Notes: generated by a model not told the origin, from the sequence alone. Positions 44,567 through 52,834 are shown, numbered from the stretch's first letter. The stretch: DNA of 64,000 nt from Pseudanabaena sp. (GCA_003249035.1 QBMK01000031.1:1-64000), one strand, 5' to 3'. A program made the numbers and translations.

Positions 44567-44634
44567 GAAAATTTAATGTCAGAAAATTAATGTCAGAAAA
44601 TTAATGTCAAAAGATATCGTGACAGAATATGTCA
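44567..44634 (+). promoter_or_regulatory. TGTCA motif cluster upstream of FHA-LuxR gene
   Basis: GAAAATTAATGTCA is repeated three times in tandem (44567-44581 with one extra T, 44582-44595, 44596-44609). It is followed by TGACA-N5-TGTCA (44620-44634), an inverted repeat of the same half-site. The array ends 88 bp before the FHA-LuxR ATG. It looks like a multi-site operator for an unknown regulator. The rest of 44234-44722 besides this and the 103-bp element shows nothing. Confidence 0.5.
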
Positions 44635-44722
44635 GCAAAAGCCATGAATTCAAAAAAGGAACTCAAAATTTATTAAAATCGTCCCACAATATATAAATAA
44701 GTTATATTGGCAATTGATTGAG

Positions 44723-45448
44723 ATGCACACAACAAAGTTGTCTAATAGTTCAGTGACACTTCTACACCCACATCCCTACCTGATCGTTCATGCAGATGAG
44801 GGGCAGCAAATGATTCCACTTATAAACGCAGATTTCTGGACAATTGGGAGAGGCTATGACAACTCAATTGTATTAACAGATAAATGGGTTTCTCGTTATC
44901 ACGCTACATTGCAAATCGTAGGAGCGCCAAAAAACGATGCATTTGATTCTTCTGTGAAAGGAGATCCCAAAAATCGTAGCAATAACAATGAGTCTGGTAG
45001 CTTCTACCTAGTCGATTTTGGTAGCCGCAATGGTTCTTTCATGCGCGGCCAGAGGATCACATTCCCCATTTTACTGAAAAGTGGCGATCGCATGACCATT
45101 GGCAAAACTGATATAGATTTCTTCTCGCCACATAAACGTGAACCACATCGACCTTCTAGTGAGCATATGCGGGTATTTCAGCAGCCCACTGCTCCAGTCT
45201 CTCGCACTACACTAACTCCTTCTGAAGAGAGGGTTTTTTGGCAAGTTGTCCAAGGCTTTACCAACAAAGAAATTGGCAAACGTCTTCAAATCAGCCCACG
45301 AACAGTTCAAACTCATCTCAGCAGTATCATGACTAAGCTGAATCTTGAGAATCGTTCGCAGATTGTTCGCTACGCCTTCGAGCAGAGCTATCGTCCTAGT
45401 GTCGATAATATTGATACTTCTGACAATGCTGATAGCAGCAATATCTAA
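44723..45448 (+). CDS. FHA-LuxR transcriptional regulator
   Basis: 241 aa from the ATG at 44723; a TTG at 44714 would add three residues. An FHA domain (about 35-140) with WTIGRGYDNSIVLTDKWVSR and then YLVDFGSRNGSFMRGQ reads phosphothreonine. The C-terminal LuxR-type HTH has LTPSEERVFWQVVQGFTNKE and then RTVQTHLSSIMTKL. This pairing suggests a regulator activated by binding a phosphorylated partner, probably from a Ser/Thr kinase. A terminator follows at 45449. Its own promoter region carries the TGTCA cluster. Confidence 0.93.
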   Translation: MHTTKLSNSSVTLLHPHPYLIVHADEGQQMIPLINADFWTIGRGYDNSIVLTDKWVSRYHATLQIVGAPKNDAFDSSVKGDPKNRSNNNESGSFYLVDFGSRNGSFMRGQRITFPILLKSGDRMTIGKTDIDFFSPHKREPHRPSSEHMRVFQQPTAPVSRTTLTPSEERVFWQVVQGFTNKEIGKRLQISPRTVQTHLSSIMTKLNLENRSQIVRYAFEQSYRPSVDNIDTSDNADSSNI

Positions 45449-45492
45449 TTTAGAAAAAGGGTCAGCTTTCTGAGCTAAACCCTTTTTCTAAA
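45449..45492 (+). terminator. Terminator after FHA-LuxR gene
   Basis: TTTAGAAAAAGGGT (45449-45462) pairs with ACCCTTTTTCTAAA (45479-45492), directly after the stop. A second hairpin, CATTAAGAAAGCCA/TGGCTTTCTTAATG with a T-run, follows at 45539-45580. 45581-45682 shows nothing more. Confidence 0.8.
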
Positions 45493-45682
45493 CTTTGCAT
45501 AATTTTTTTATATTGCATGAAGCGTAAAGCTCTGTAAACATTAAGAAAGCCAATCTACAATGGCTTTCTTAATGTTTTTTATTTAAAATTAGGTGAGTTT
45601 GATAGCTGCCATTTGTGCTACTCATTGCGTAAATGACAGAAAAGGTTGTTAAGTACTTGTGCAAAATAAATTACATGTGCAT

Positions 45683-45739
45683 ATAAAACCCAAAATTGGT
45701 TCGGCGGGCGAAGCCCGCCGAACCAATTTTGGGTTTTAT
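45683..45739. repeat. Palindrome with GAA loop, dispersed copy 2 (inverted)
   Basis: 27-bp arms (45683-45709, 45713-45739) with a GAA loop, identical to copy 1 (10-66). The right flank TTAAATTATC is the exact reverse complement of the left flank of copy 1, so copy 2 is an inverted copy with flanks. Its left flank AAGTACTTGTGCAAAATAAATT is also found, inverted, after the 39515-39567 palindrome. Confidence 0.9.
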
Positions 45740-45845
45740 TAAATTATCATTCCTTAACTCAAAGTGCGAACTACATTTTCCATTTTCGTCTAACTGACGT
45801 TAAAATATAAAAATCAGAATCATTATTATCCAAAAACCTGAAAAC

Positions 45846-45971
45846 ATGCTTGATCTAAAAGTAATTCTGCCGATATTGACCATCTTGTTTACAGTTAGCT
45901 GCTTGTTCTTCGGTACTCGTAATGGCTTTTACGATACCGACAAATATAATGGTAATGGCTCAGCTCATTAA
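45846..45971 (+). CDS. Single-pass membrane microprotein, conserved-looking
   Basis: 41 aa. One membrane helix (LPILTILFTVSCLFFG) followed by a soluble tail GTRNGFYDTDKYNGNGSAH. The tail looks like those of small thylakoid proteins of cyanobacteria, and I have a vague memory of a family with this NGFYD-GNGSAH ending, but cannot name it. A strong hairpin terminator begins at its stop codon, so it is expressed as a single gene. A photosystem-related role is a guess. Confidence 0.6.
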   Translation: MLDLKVILPILTILFTVSCLFFGTRNGFYDTDKYNGNGSAH

Positions 45972-46008
45972 CAAATAAGGCGGCGCTTTTCGCCGCTTTA
46001 TTTGTTTT
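45970..46008 (+). terminator. Rho-independent terminator
   Basis: AACAAATAAGGCGGCG pairs with CGCCGCTTTATTTGTT around CTTTT. It starts at the microprotein stop codon and ends in TTTT. Confidence 0.9.
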
Positions 46009-46031
46009 GCAAAATATGTATTCAATCATGA

Positions 46032-46244
46032 TAGGCTAGTATGTCTGAAAGCTAAAGCCTTAAGAAAGCATGGATGATCGCCATGCAATGTACTCAGAGA
46101 CTACTGAGAAACGGAAACCGCCTATGCAGTCGATCTGTCCAAGAGTGAGTAAATAACTGCTCTAGATAAGTGACGAAATCCCAAAACTGGGAATAACTAG
46201 GAATGCCCAATCGCGAGGTTGGGAAACCCGCACTGTAAAGCCTA
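46032..46244 (+). ncRNA. Structured RNA candidate, rpsO leader or independent RNA
   Basis: Outer closing stem TAGGCT (46032-46037) with AGCCTA (46239-46244). Inside are hairpins GCATGG/CCATGC (46068-46086), CTCAG/CTGAG (46093-46108), TCCCA/TGGGA (46179-46192) and CCCAA/TTGGG (46206-46223). The span is 213 nt, ends 72 bp before the rpsO start, and has no ORF of note. No riboswitch core that I know fits. It could be an autoregulatory S15 leader or a separate RNA. I have not proven transcription. Confidence 0.5.
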
Positions 46245-46316
46245 ATTAAAAATTAACTGGCATTTAGTGTCGAGTCTATGTCACGTACACCTCAAAACAC
46301 GTTTAAAGTTTTTATC

Positions 46317-46586
46317 ATGGCACTGTTGCAAGAACGCAAACTAGAAATTTTCTCTGAATATCAAAAGCATCCAACTGACACTGGCTCTTCAGATGTTCAA
46401 GTTGCATTATTGACCGAGCGAGTAACCCAATTGACTACTCACCTGAAGCTACACCCTAAAGATTTTTCCTCTCGTCGTAGTTTGCTGAAAATCATTGGTC
46501 AACGTAAGCGCTTACTTGCCTATGTTCGCAATCAAGATCGCGCTCATTACAAACAACTAATCCAAAGCCTCGGAGTAAGAGGCTAG
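46317..46586 (+). CDS. rpsO: 30S ribosomal protein S15
   Basis: 89 aa from MALLQERKLEIFSEYQ, the family-typical N-terminus; the 13 extra residues up to 46278 are rejected. TGSSDVQVALLTERVTQLT and the DFSSRRSLLKIIGQRKRLLAY region are the 16S rRNA binding core. S15 binds the central domain of 16S rRNA early in 30S assembly and in other bacteria represses its own mRNA by binding the leader. The PAM68-like gene follows 70 bp later on the same strand. Confidence 0.97.
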   Translation: MALLQERKLEIFSEYQKHPTDTGSSDVQVALLTERVTQLTTHLKLHPKDFSSRRSLLKIIGQRKRLLAYVRNQDRAHYKQLIQSLGVRG

Positions 46587-46656
46587 TCTAGATCGCTTCA
46601 CGCTGTACTTGCCCCTGTAAAGGTGTGAAAACAAGAAGCTAAATCAAGGAGCTAAC

Positions 46657-47169
46657 GTGAGTAAACCGACCACAGACCGTATCCCTTTCGAGCCAAATAA
46701 TCGCAGCAAGAAAACAAAAGAGTCTAAGGAGTCAAAGAAAACGCCTTCTGCTCCTGTTGCTGCGACGATAAATGCTAAAAAAAGTACTGTCAATCCAAAC
46801 TCTAATCCCAAAACCATTAATTCTCTAGGCATACCTGAGGAAGTAAACCGTCGAATAATCCGTCGGGCGGCTCTTTTCTGCGGTATTCCTACAGGGCTAG
46901 GGATAACAACATTTATCGTCAGCTATTTTCTTGTTAGTAAACACATTGTCGATCTTCCAACTTCAGCAGTTGTTTTATTGAGTATGTTGTTTCTGGGCAT
47001 AGGAGTTGTAGGCCTCAGCTACGGAGCCATTTCTGCTTCTTGGGATGAAGGACGATTAGGCAGTTGGTGGGGAGGCGAAGAGTTTAAACTTAACTTTGGC
47101 TATTTGAGGGAGGCTTGGAAGTCTCAGCAGCAAATAGTTAAAGCTACTCAAAACTCTAAAAACAAATAA
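46657..47169 (+). CDS. PAM68-like photosystem II assembly factor
   Basis: 170 aa from a GTG start preceded by AAGGAG. A basic, Ser/Lys-rich N-terminus (about 1-60) is followed by two membrane helices (about 70-93 and 105-130). Then SWDEGRLGSWWGGEEFKLNF marks the DUF3464/PAM68 family. PAM68 assists early photosystem II assembly steps and is found near rpsO in cyanobacteria, which supports the call. Confidence 0.93.
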   Translation: MSKPTTDRIPFEPNNRSKKTKESKESKKTPSAPVAATINAKKSTVNPNSNPKTINSLGIPEEVNRRIIRRAALFCGIPTGLGITTFIVSYFLVSKHIVDLPTSAVVLLSMLFLGIGVVGLSYGAISASWDEGRLGSWWGGEEFKLNFGYLREAWKSQQQIVKATQNSKNK

Positions 47170-47184
47170 AAAAATCGCAAACCG

Positions 47185-47243
47185 GTTTTTCTCCAACAAA
47201 AAATCAAGGTGCTTTGCACCTTGATTTTTTGTTGGAGAAAAAC
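47185..47243. terminator. Bidirectional palindrome, 28-bp arms, TTT loop
   Basis: GTTTTTCTCCAACAAAAAATCAAGGTGC and its exact complement lie either side of TTT. It lies 16 bp after the PAM68 stop and 65 bp before the minus-strand exopolysaccharide gene ends, so it serves both convergent genes. Confidence 0.8.
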
Positions 47244-47307
47244 AAAGTTAGAATGCTTTAGCTTAAGCATACTTCCACCTATTGAGAATGTCAGCTTTCT
47301 TTTTGGT

Positions 47308-49443
47308 CTACACCGCCTTATTCTTTTTGTCAAATAGAACTAGAAAAGTTTGAACAATCAATTTGAGATCGTACCAAATACTCCAATTTTTACGATATTC
47401 AATATCATAGTTAACTACTTCACCAAAAGATCTAACACTCGATCGCCCATTCACCTGCCATACGCCAGTAATTCCTGGTCTTACATCTAGACGATTCCAT
47501 TCTGTATAGCGCTCATTATGATATTCCACTTCTAATTCATAGGAGTTAATCTCATCAAATGTAGGAGGACGAGTTCCGACTAAACTCATATCACCGATTA
47601 AGACATTCCAAAATTGCGGAAATTCATCAAGGCTAGTCTTTCTTAGGAACTTACCGATTCTAGTTACACGAGGATCATTGGCATTCTTAAAAAATTTACC
47701 ACTTGCGGTCGTATCATCTCCTTCCGCAATAGGGATATTTGAACTTGCTTCAACCTGATTCTCAACCTTTATTTTAAGTTGCTCAGCATTCTGCACCATC
47801 GATCGAAATTTCCAGATTTTGAATGGCTTACTCAATAGACCACAACGAACTTGTCCAAACAAAACACCACCTTTACTTTCTAATGCGATCGCGATCGCAA
47901 GTGGAATAAATATAACAGCAGTAAAACTTAAGCCAATTAATGAGCCTACGATATCAATTATTCTTTTAAGAGGGTTGCGGACAGAAGGATGTACAGGCAC
48001 ACTGGGGTCGATATCAATGAAAGGGAAAAGAAATTTTAGGATTGGGTAGAAAATCCTGAGAACAGGGATTCTTTTGAGTAATTGCTGTGTCCGAAACAGA
48101 AATAACCCAAACATTGTAATATTTCTAACTTTAGTCATTTGGATTGAATTAGAATATCGGAAGGTATTGCTGGTTGGCTCAGTTATAAATAAATTGCTAA
48201 GAGAAGATAATCTAATCAAAGCGCCAACAGCTTCACCTACACTCCACAGAGCTAATTTGGTCTTGTTTGCAGTAGCTATTCTGAGGCAATTGGTTAAAGC
48301 TCCTAAGCCCGCACTGTCCATAACCGTAGTGTGACTCATATCTATCACAATCTTCTTATAGTGTTCATCGCTATTGCAAATAGTTTGAAAATCGATCAAA
48401 AACTCTCTGGCAGAAGAAAACACCAATCTTTCGGGACTAAATATAAATGCAACTTCATCAAAAGTCACTATTGACGCTTGTTTGTAATCTCTATTTTGAT
48501 TGATTTCGTTATTGCTTCCATCACTAACAGGAATATAAACAGCTTTGGGATAAAGATTTGCGATCGCCTTACTTCTGACAATAATTAGATCGAGTACCCG
48601 CAATTTTATTAATACCCATGCAGGTAACCCAATATCTTGAAAGCGAGTTTTTGATTCTATAAAAACAACTTTACTACCACAAAACCACTTGGCAATAAGT
48701 AGATAAGGAAGGGCAAATCCTGAGCCTGTAGAAACAACTAGATCTGGTTTCTGTCGAGGAACAACTCTGAAGGCTAGGGCTACATTACGGATAAAATTTA
48801 CGAAGTTATCTTTTACAGGAGCATATCCCCAATACCGATGAACATTTTCAATCTCGCGCTCAGTGGTATTCGTGCGTATAGATATCCATAGGCGATCGCT
48901 ATAATTTTCCCAAAAACTTTTTAGGCTTTTCATATAGCGGAAATAACCACCAGCACCACAAACAAGCATTAATTTTTGTGATGGATATCGATCTTTTAAA
49001 TATTCACATAATTGAGTCTCATCAAATTTAGGAATTACTGTAGATTGTTGTAACTTAATAAATTTGACTAAATCTCCCGGAGATCTAGCGATCGCAACTC
49101 CTCTGTGTTCAAATTCATCGGCAACTTCCATTTGACGATTATCAATATATTCTCTAAATCTTTGTAAACGAGGTACGAGAACAAATGGGGTATCTTTGTC
49201 TTCTAACAGCAGAGCCGTATTCTCATCGCAATGACTAATAATTAAACTAGCTCGATCAACAAAGTTTAAAAATTCATGCTCAGATAAATTCCGATAAGCC
49301 TTAGATCCATCAGGGAAATGAGTTGAAAAGCCGTATTGTACTAATACATCTTCATTGATTAGTTGGTACTTAATCAACAATTCTATCCAATGCATTAGAG
49401 CGTTAAATTGATATTGTTCTGTCCCAACTGTGATTAGAAGCAT
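47308..49443 (-). CDS. Four-domain exopolysaccharide enzyme: PssE-PssD-STAS-sugar transferase fusion
   Basis: 711 aa. Residues 1-130 resemble PssE/Alg13 ([25 protein letters not shown]). Residues 155-305 resemble PssD/Alg14 ([47 protein letters not shown]). Residues 325-425 are a STAS domain with [16 protein letters not shown]. Residues 490-711 are an undecaprenyl-phosphate sugar-phosphotransferase: a membrane helix (498-522), [24 protein letters not shown] and [13 protein letters not shown]. This puts the first two sugar additions of a repeat unit on one chain, with a regulatory STAS between. Genes with each part separately are known; I have not seen this full order described. Likely inner-membrane bound. 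Confidence 0.85.
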   Translation of the reverse strand: MLLITVGTEQYQFNALMHWIELLIKYQLINEDVLVQYGFSTHFPDGSKAYRNLSEHEFLNFVDRASLIISHCDENTALLLEDKDTPFVLVPRLQRFREYIDNRQMEVADEFEHRGVAIARSPGDLVKFIKLQQSTVIPKFDETQLCEYLKDRYPSQKLMLVCGAGGYFRYMKSLKSFWENYSDRLWISIRTNTTEREIENVHRYWGYAPVKDNFVNFIRNVALAFRVVPRQKPDLVVSTGSGFALPYLLIAKWFCGSKVVFIESKTRFQDIGLPAWVLIKLRVLDLIIVRSKAIANLYPKAVYIPVSDGSNNEINQNRDYKQASIVTFDEVAFIFSPERLVFSSAREFLIDFQTICNSDEHYKKIVIDMSHTTVMDSAGLGALTNCLRIATANKTKLALWSVGEAVGALIRLSSLSNLFITEPTSNTFRYSNSIQMTKVRNITMFGLFLFRTQQLLKRIPVLRIFYPILKFLFPFIDIDPSVPVHPSVRNPLKRIIDIVGSLIGLSFTAVIFIPLAIAIALESKGGVLFGQVRCGLLSKPFKIWKFRSMVQNAEQLKIKVENQVEASSNIPIAEGDDTTASGKFFKNANDPRVTRIGKFLRKTSLDEFPQFWNVLIGDMSLVGTRPPTFDEINSYELEVEYHNERYTEWNRLDVRPGITGVWQVNGRSSVRSFGEVVNYDIEYRKNWSIWYDLKLIVQTFLVLFDKKNKAV

Positions 49444-49777
49444 ATCTGAAGCCTTACTGGATCAAAACTAAAAAATTCAGCATCTCAAGTATTTTATACT
49501 TAGACCGTTATCGTATCGTTAAAGTTGTATAGCTAAGTCTATCAAACATTACAATAACAACTGAATCTTACGCAGAAATACCGGAAAATCTAATATTGCG
49601 ATTGAATGCAATTTATAAATTGTCCTTGTATTTTCTAGGGCTTAAGGATCGGCTAGATGTAACTTGTGCTTTGCCCGCGCTATGTCTAGCGAAATTCTGT
49701 AAATTCGTTAATCGTTCTGATTTCGTTCTTTTGCGTAAGTTCTAAATACATCAATTAATTCTACAAACCTCAAATTT
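49444..49777. other. 334-bp gap, no gene seen
   Basis: Between the divergent exopolysaccharide gene and the DUF427 gene there is AT-rich sequence with no ORF above about 40 codons, no hairpin of note and no repeat that I recognise. Both promoters must lie here. Confidence 0.7.
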
Positions 49778-50062
49778 ATGACAAAAGCTATTTGGAATGG
49801 AGTTGTGCTTGCGGAGAGCGATCGCTGTGAAGTTGTCGATGGCAATCAGTATTTTCCTGCCGATGCGCTGAATATGGAATATTTCAAACCTAGCAATACG
49901 CATACAACTTGTGGCTGGAAAGGGGTAGCGAGTTATTACAGTGTCGAAGTTAATGGCGAGACTAACAAAGATGCAGCTTGGTACTATCCTGAGCCAAAGG
50001 ATGCGGCAAAGCAGATCAAAGGTCATATTGCGTTTTGGCGTGGAGTAAAAGTTCAGCCATAA
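49778..50062 (+). CDS. DUF427 domain protein
   Basis: 94 aa. Signature elements are AIWNGVVLAESDRCEVVDGN, YFPADALNMEYF, TTCGWKGVASYYSVEVNGE and AAWYYPEPKDAAKQIKGHIA FWRG. DUF427 is a small beta-rich domain found alone in cyanobacteria and fused to other domains elsewhere; its function is unknown. The ATG follows a weak ribosome site. It is convergent with the PilB-like ATPase gene, with a 26-bp-arm palindrome between. Confidence 0.9.
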   Translation: MTKAIWNGVVLAESDRCEVVDGNQYFPADALNMEYFKPSNTHTTCGWKGVASYYSVEVNGETNKDAAWYYPEPKDAAKQIKGHIAFWRGVKVQP

Positions 50063-50087
50063 ATATAATTGTCGCCTATTAGTGCAT

Positions 50088-50142
50088 AAAACCCAAGAAG
50101 ATAATGGCGGAGCGAAGCTCCGCCATTATCTTCTTGGGTTTT
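50088..50142. terminator. Palindrome, 26-bp arms, GAA loop
   Basis: AAAACCCAAGAAGATAATGG with CGGAGC, then GAA, then the exact complement. It lies between two convergent genes and shares the AAAACCC start and GCGAAGC tip with the elements at 10-66 and 45683-45739, but the stem body differs. Confidence 0.85.
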
Positions 50143-50151
50143 GATTTTTAT

Positions 50152-51843
50152 TTATGAGTTAACAGCCTTGATATGTGCTTGGCGAGAAATAGGAGAATTG
50201 ACTCGGTATATAGCACTACGGGGTAAGACGCGCAAAATTTCTTCGGTCGTGGTTATACCAGAGTTAAGCTTGTCGATCGCTGCAAGTCGAAATGAATTAA
50301 AGTCAATTTCATTAAGATAACGATTCATTTGGGTAATCGTCCCTTCATAAATCATTTGGCGAAAAGCATCGTCAATATCGATCAATTCGACCACTGCTTC
50401 TCGCCCAATATAACCAGTGAAAAAGCATTTTTCGCAACCCTTCCCTTTACGCCAAAGACTGGGATCAATATCTTTGCGATCGAGTCTGAGAGATTGTAGC
50501 TCTGACAAAGTTGGATGATTGGGCGCTGAGCAATGAGGACAGTTTTTACGAATTAGCCGCTGAGCGACGACACCCAATAGAGCATCACTAATTAATCCTG
50601 GGTCTGGGCCAAGATCTCTGAGGCGAGGAATGGCACTAGCTGCATCATTTGTATGCATTGTCGATAATACCAAATGTCCTGTTAGAGCAGCTCTAACAAC
50701 GGTTTCAGCGGTTTCAGGATCTCTAACTTCGCCCACCATCACAATATCGGGATCTTGTCGCAAAATTGCGCGTAGCCCTGCGGCAAAGGTCATGCCTGCG
50801 GGTTCACAGACTTGAGTTTGAGTAATATTTGGCAGGATATATTCGACAGGGTCTTCAACGGTAATCACATTGACATGTTCTTGAGCGATCGCTTGCAAGC
50901 TCGTATAAAGAGTGCTGGTTTTACCTGAACCAGTTGGGCCAGTCATGATGATCAGTCCTTGAGGCTGTCGTAACCAACTGTCGTAAATTTTCAGAGTGCG
51001 ATCGCTGAATCCTAGATTTTCTAAATGGTTCGAGAAAGGATTGTCACGGGGCAAAAGCCTAATTACTGCTTTTTCACCACAGACACAGGGCAATGTACTC
51101 ACCCGCATATCGAGATTACGGTGCAGGCTTTCGTCGCTGGTATATTCTTTGCCAATGCGTCCGTCTTGAGGACGTCGGCTATCGGCTATGTCCATGTCGG
51201 ACATCACTTTCAGGGCGACAATAATTTTGCGGCTAATTTCGAGTGGTAAGGTTTTGATATCGCGCAAAATGCCATCAATGCGAAAGCGTACCCGAAGCCC
51301 TTTGGGAGTCGGCTCTAGATGAATGTCACTTGCCCGATGTTGTAATGCGATCGACATTAAGGCATTAATCCGACGGGTTTGATCGACAGCTTGAGATAGA
51401 TAAAGATCTGTAGCCTCGACAATATCAACTTGCTCTGTTTCCCCTGTGAGCGGATTGATCGCCTGTGCTGAATGGATCTCGTTTGGATTCGGAATATTTT
51501 GGCGACGAAACCATGTGCGATAACTAGTCGTTGCAATCTTGATCGTTTTGATATCGGTCAAGGTACGATCGCTAATCAGCTTGATATGGTCATCTGTTAG
51601 AGGCTTGGGACTTCCAATATAAAAACAGTTGCGCCAAAGTAATAGAGGAATTACTGGTGGCAATATGCTGCGGTCTTCAAATTCTCGAAAAAAACGGTGC
51701 GTAAGCTCTTGGTCAAGACAAGATAAATGCACATTGCCTTCAATATCTACTAAAAGCTGCAATGCTTCTTCGCAGGTTGCAATGTTGCCATGTCGCAGCC
51801 TTTTCCAGACTGATTCCCCTACATGTCCCGATGTTTCATTCAT
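50152..51843 (-). CDS. PilB/GspE-type secretion ATPase
   Basis: 563 aa. The N-terminal about 150 residues resemble a degenerate GspE N-domain. Walker A GPTGSGKT at 302-309 is followed by an Asp box (VITVEDPVEYILP), Walker B-like (DPDIVMVGEVRDPETAETVV) and the His box (GHLVLSTMHTND). Two CxxC pairs (NCPHCSAP and GCEKCFFTGY) bind zinc. It powers pilus extension or type II secretion. It is shorter than the usual PilB (about 670 aa), so it may be the second paralogue. No other pilus genes lie near. Confidence 0.9.
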   Translation of the reverse strand: MNETSGHVGESVWKRLRHGNIATCEEALQLLVDIEGNVHLSCLDQELTHRFFREFEDRSILPPVIPLLLWRNCFYIGSPKPLTDDHIKLISDRTLTDIKTIKIATTSYRTWFRRQNIPNPNEIHSAQAINPLTGETEQVDIVEATDLYLSQAVDQTRRINALMSIALQHRASDIHLEPTPKGLRVRFRIDGILRDIKTLPLEISRKIIVALKVMSDMDIADSRRPQDGRIGKEYTSDESLHRNLDMRVSTLPCVCGEKAVIRLLPRDNPFSNHLENLGFSDRTLKIYDSWLRQPQGLIIMTGPTGSGKTSTLYTSLQAIAQEHVNVITVEDPVEYILPNITQTQVCEPAGMTFAAGLRAILRQDPDIVMVGEVRDPETAETVVRAALTGHLVLSTMHTNDAASAIPRLRDLGPDPGLISDALLGVVAQRLIRKNCPHCSAPNHPTLSELQSLRLDRKDIDPSLWRKGKGCEKCFFTGYIGREAVVELIDIDDAFRQMIYEGTITQMNRYLNEIDFNSFRLAAIDKLNSGITTTEEILRVLPRSAIYRVNSPISRQAHIKAVNS

Positions 51844-51883
51844 ATTTGGTAAGCTCCGCGTAAGAACTTGAGCAAATCTTTCG

Positions 51884-51940
51884 TCAAATGAATTGAGAAG
51901 AATGAACCTCTTAGAGGCTCATTCTTTTCAATTCATTTGA
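51884..51940. terminator. Imperfect palindrome over the PCP_red stop
   Basis: 28-base arms with two mismatches around one T. The right arm includes the last three codons and TGA (51928-51930) of the PCP_red gene, so it would end that transcript before the pilus ATPase gene. Confidence 0.7.
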
Positions 51941-52116
51941 TCGTATTTTTTATTGAACACTTTTTTAGCTTGATCATAAACATCGACAGTGATTGGCGAG
52001 AAGCTATTATCCTGAGCATATTTTTCAATCTTTTTACGCGCAAATGGACGTACAAAGAAGGGAATATCTTTAAGCTTGGCTTCAGCTTCAGCAGTCCACA
52101 CGATCTTTTCGCTCAT
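51928..52116 (-). CDS. PCP_red domain small protein
   Basis: 62 aa. IVWTAEAEAKLKDIPFFVRPFARKKIEKYA is the short C-terminal domain found in ChlB/BchB and in free-standing small proteins (PCP_red). In ChlB it closes the active site of light-independent protochlorophyllide reductase; free-standing copies have no assigned role. A stop-overlapping palindrome follows. It is monocistronic, and no chlorophyll genes are near. Confidence 0.85.
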   Translation of the reverse strand: MSEKIVWTAEAEAKLKDIPFFVRPFARKKIEKYAQDNSFSPITVDVYDQAKKVFNKKYDQMN

Positions 52117-52195
52117 TGATTTTTAGAATTAATTTGTATTTTTTGTTTTACTTGTTACTTTACAAAGTTTAACCTAGCGATCGCCACTCGTACAG

Positions 52196-52735
52196 CTACT
52201 GCCAAGTTGTTAAAAGCTCTAAAGCTTCATCACACCAATCGATCCAGCCTTGCTCAAAGTTGATCCCTCGGCGGAGTGTTAAATAGGCAAAACGGGACTC
52301 TTTGGGACAATCTTGAGGTGAACTAAAAAAGTTACGCTCGATCGCTTGATAAATTTCTAGTTGTTTTTGATGTAGCTGGCGATGATGTTTGATCTTTTGG
52401 GCGATCGCTTCTTCAGGAATTAGATAACCCGCGTAAATTTTAAGCAGAAATTCATCTTTAACCAGCGCAACCTCACTCGATTGCAGTAACCATGTTTTCA
52501 AGTGAGATAAACCTAAGTCATTTACTGAAAATATTTTTTTGTCGGGTCGTCCTTCTTGGGCGATCGCTTCAGCCACAATCAAGCTTTGTTGCTCTAGTTT
52601 TGACAGCTCACGATAAATCTGTTGGTGTGTGGCTTGCCAGAAAAATCCCACCGTACCATCAAATTGTTTGGCGAGGTCGTAACCACTTTTTGGCTCACAA
52701 ATCAATGAAACCAAGATGGCGTAAGCAAGGGACAT
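52196..52735 (-). CDS. PadR-family transcriptional regulator
   Basis: 179 aa. The N-terminal winged helix has YAILVSLICEPKSGYDLAKQ and TVGFFWQATHQQIYRELSKLE, the PadR signature, and the C-terminal helix bundle (about 100-175) is the Vir_act_alpha_C dimer domain. It is divergent from the epimerase operon, with 21-bp inverted repeats in the 136-bp gap, so it probably represses that operon and itself. The ligand is unknown. Confidence 0.92.
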   Translation of the reverse strand: MSLAYAILVSLICEPKSGYDLAKQFDGTVGFFWQATHQQIYRELSKLEQQSLIVAEAIAQEGRPDKKIFSVNDLGLSHLKTWLLQSSEVALVKDEFLLKIYAGYLIPEEAIAQKIKHHRQLHQKQLEIYQAIERNFFSSPQDCPKESRFAYLTLRRGINFEQGWIDWCDEALELLTTWQ

Positions 52736-52767
52736 ATTTTTGAAAATTAACTAGACTTGAGGTTGAC

Positions 52768-52834
52768 ATATGCACTTAGTTGAGTATATATTATTTCCTA
52801 TATTCAATTAAGTGCATATTAGCTTAGTTGAATA
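52768..52834. promoter_or_regulatory. PadR operator with extra half-site
   Basis: ATATGCACTTAGTTGAGTAT (52768-52787) and its inverted partner at 52799-52819 match at 19 of 21 positions across a 10-bp centre. A third, shorter half-site CTTAGTTGAATA follows at 52823-52834. It lies between padR and the epimerase operon and is the only long dyad in the gap. Confidence 0.7.

Noticed and set aside
46032-46244. Assigning the rpsO-leader RNA to 6S, RNase P, tmRNA or a known riboswitch
   Set aside because: The multi-hairpin shape and sequence lack the hallmarks of each; I leave it unassigned.
46278-46316. 13-residue N-terminal extension of rpsO
   Set aside because: S15 proteins begin at MALLQERK.
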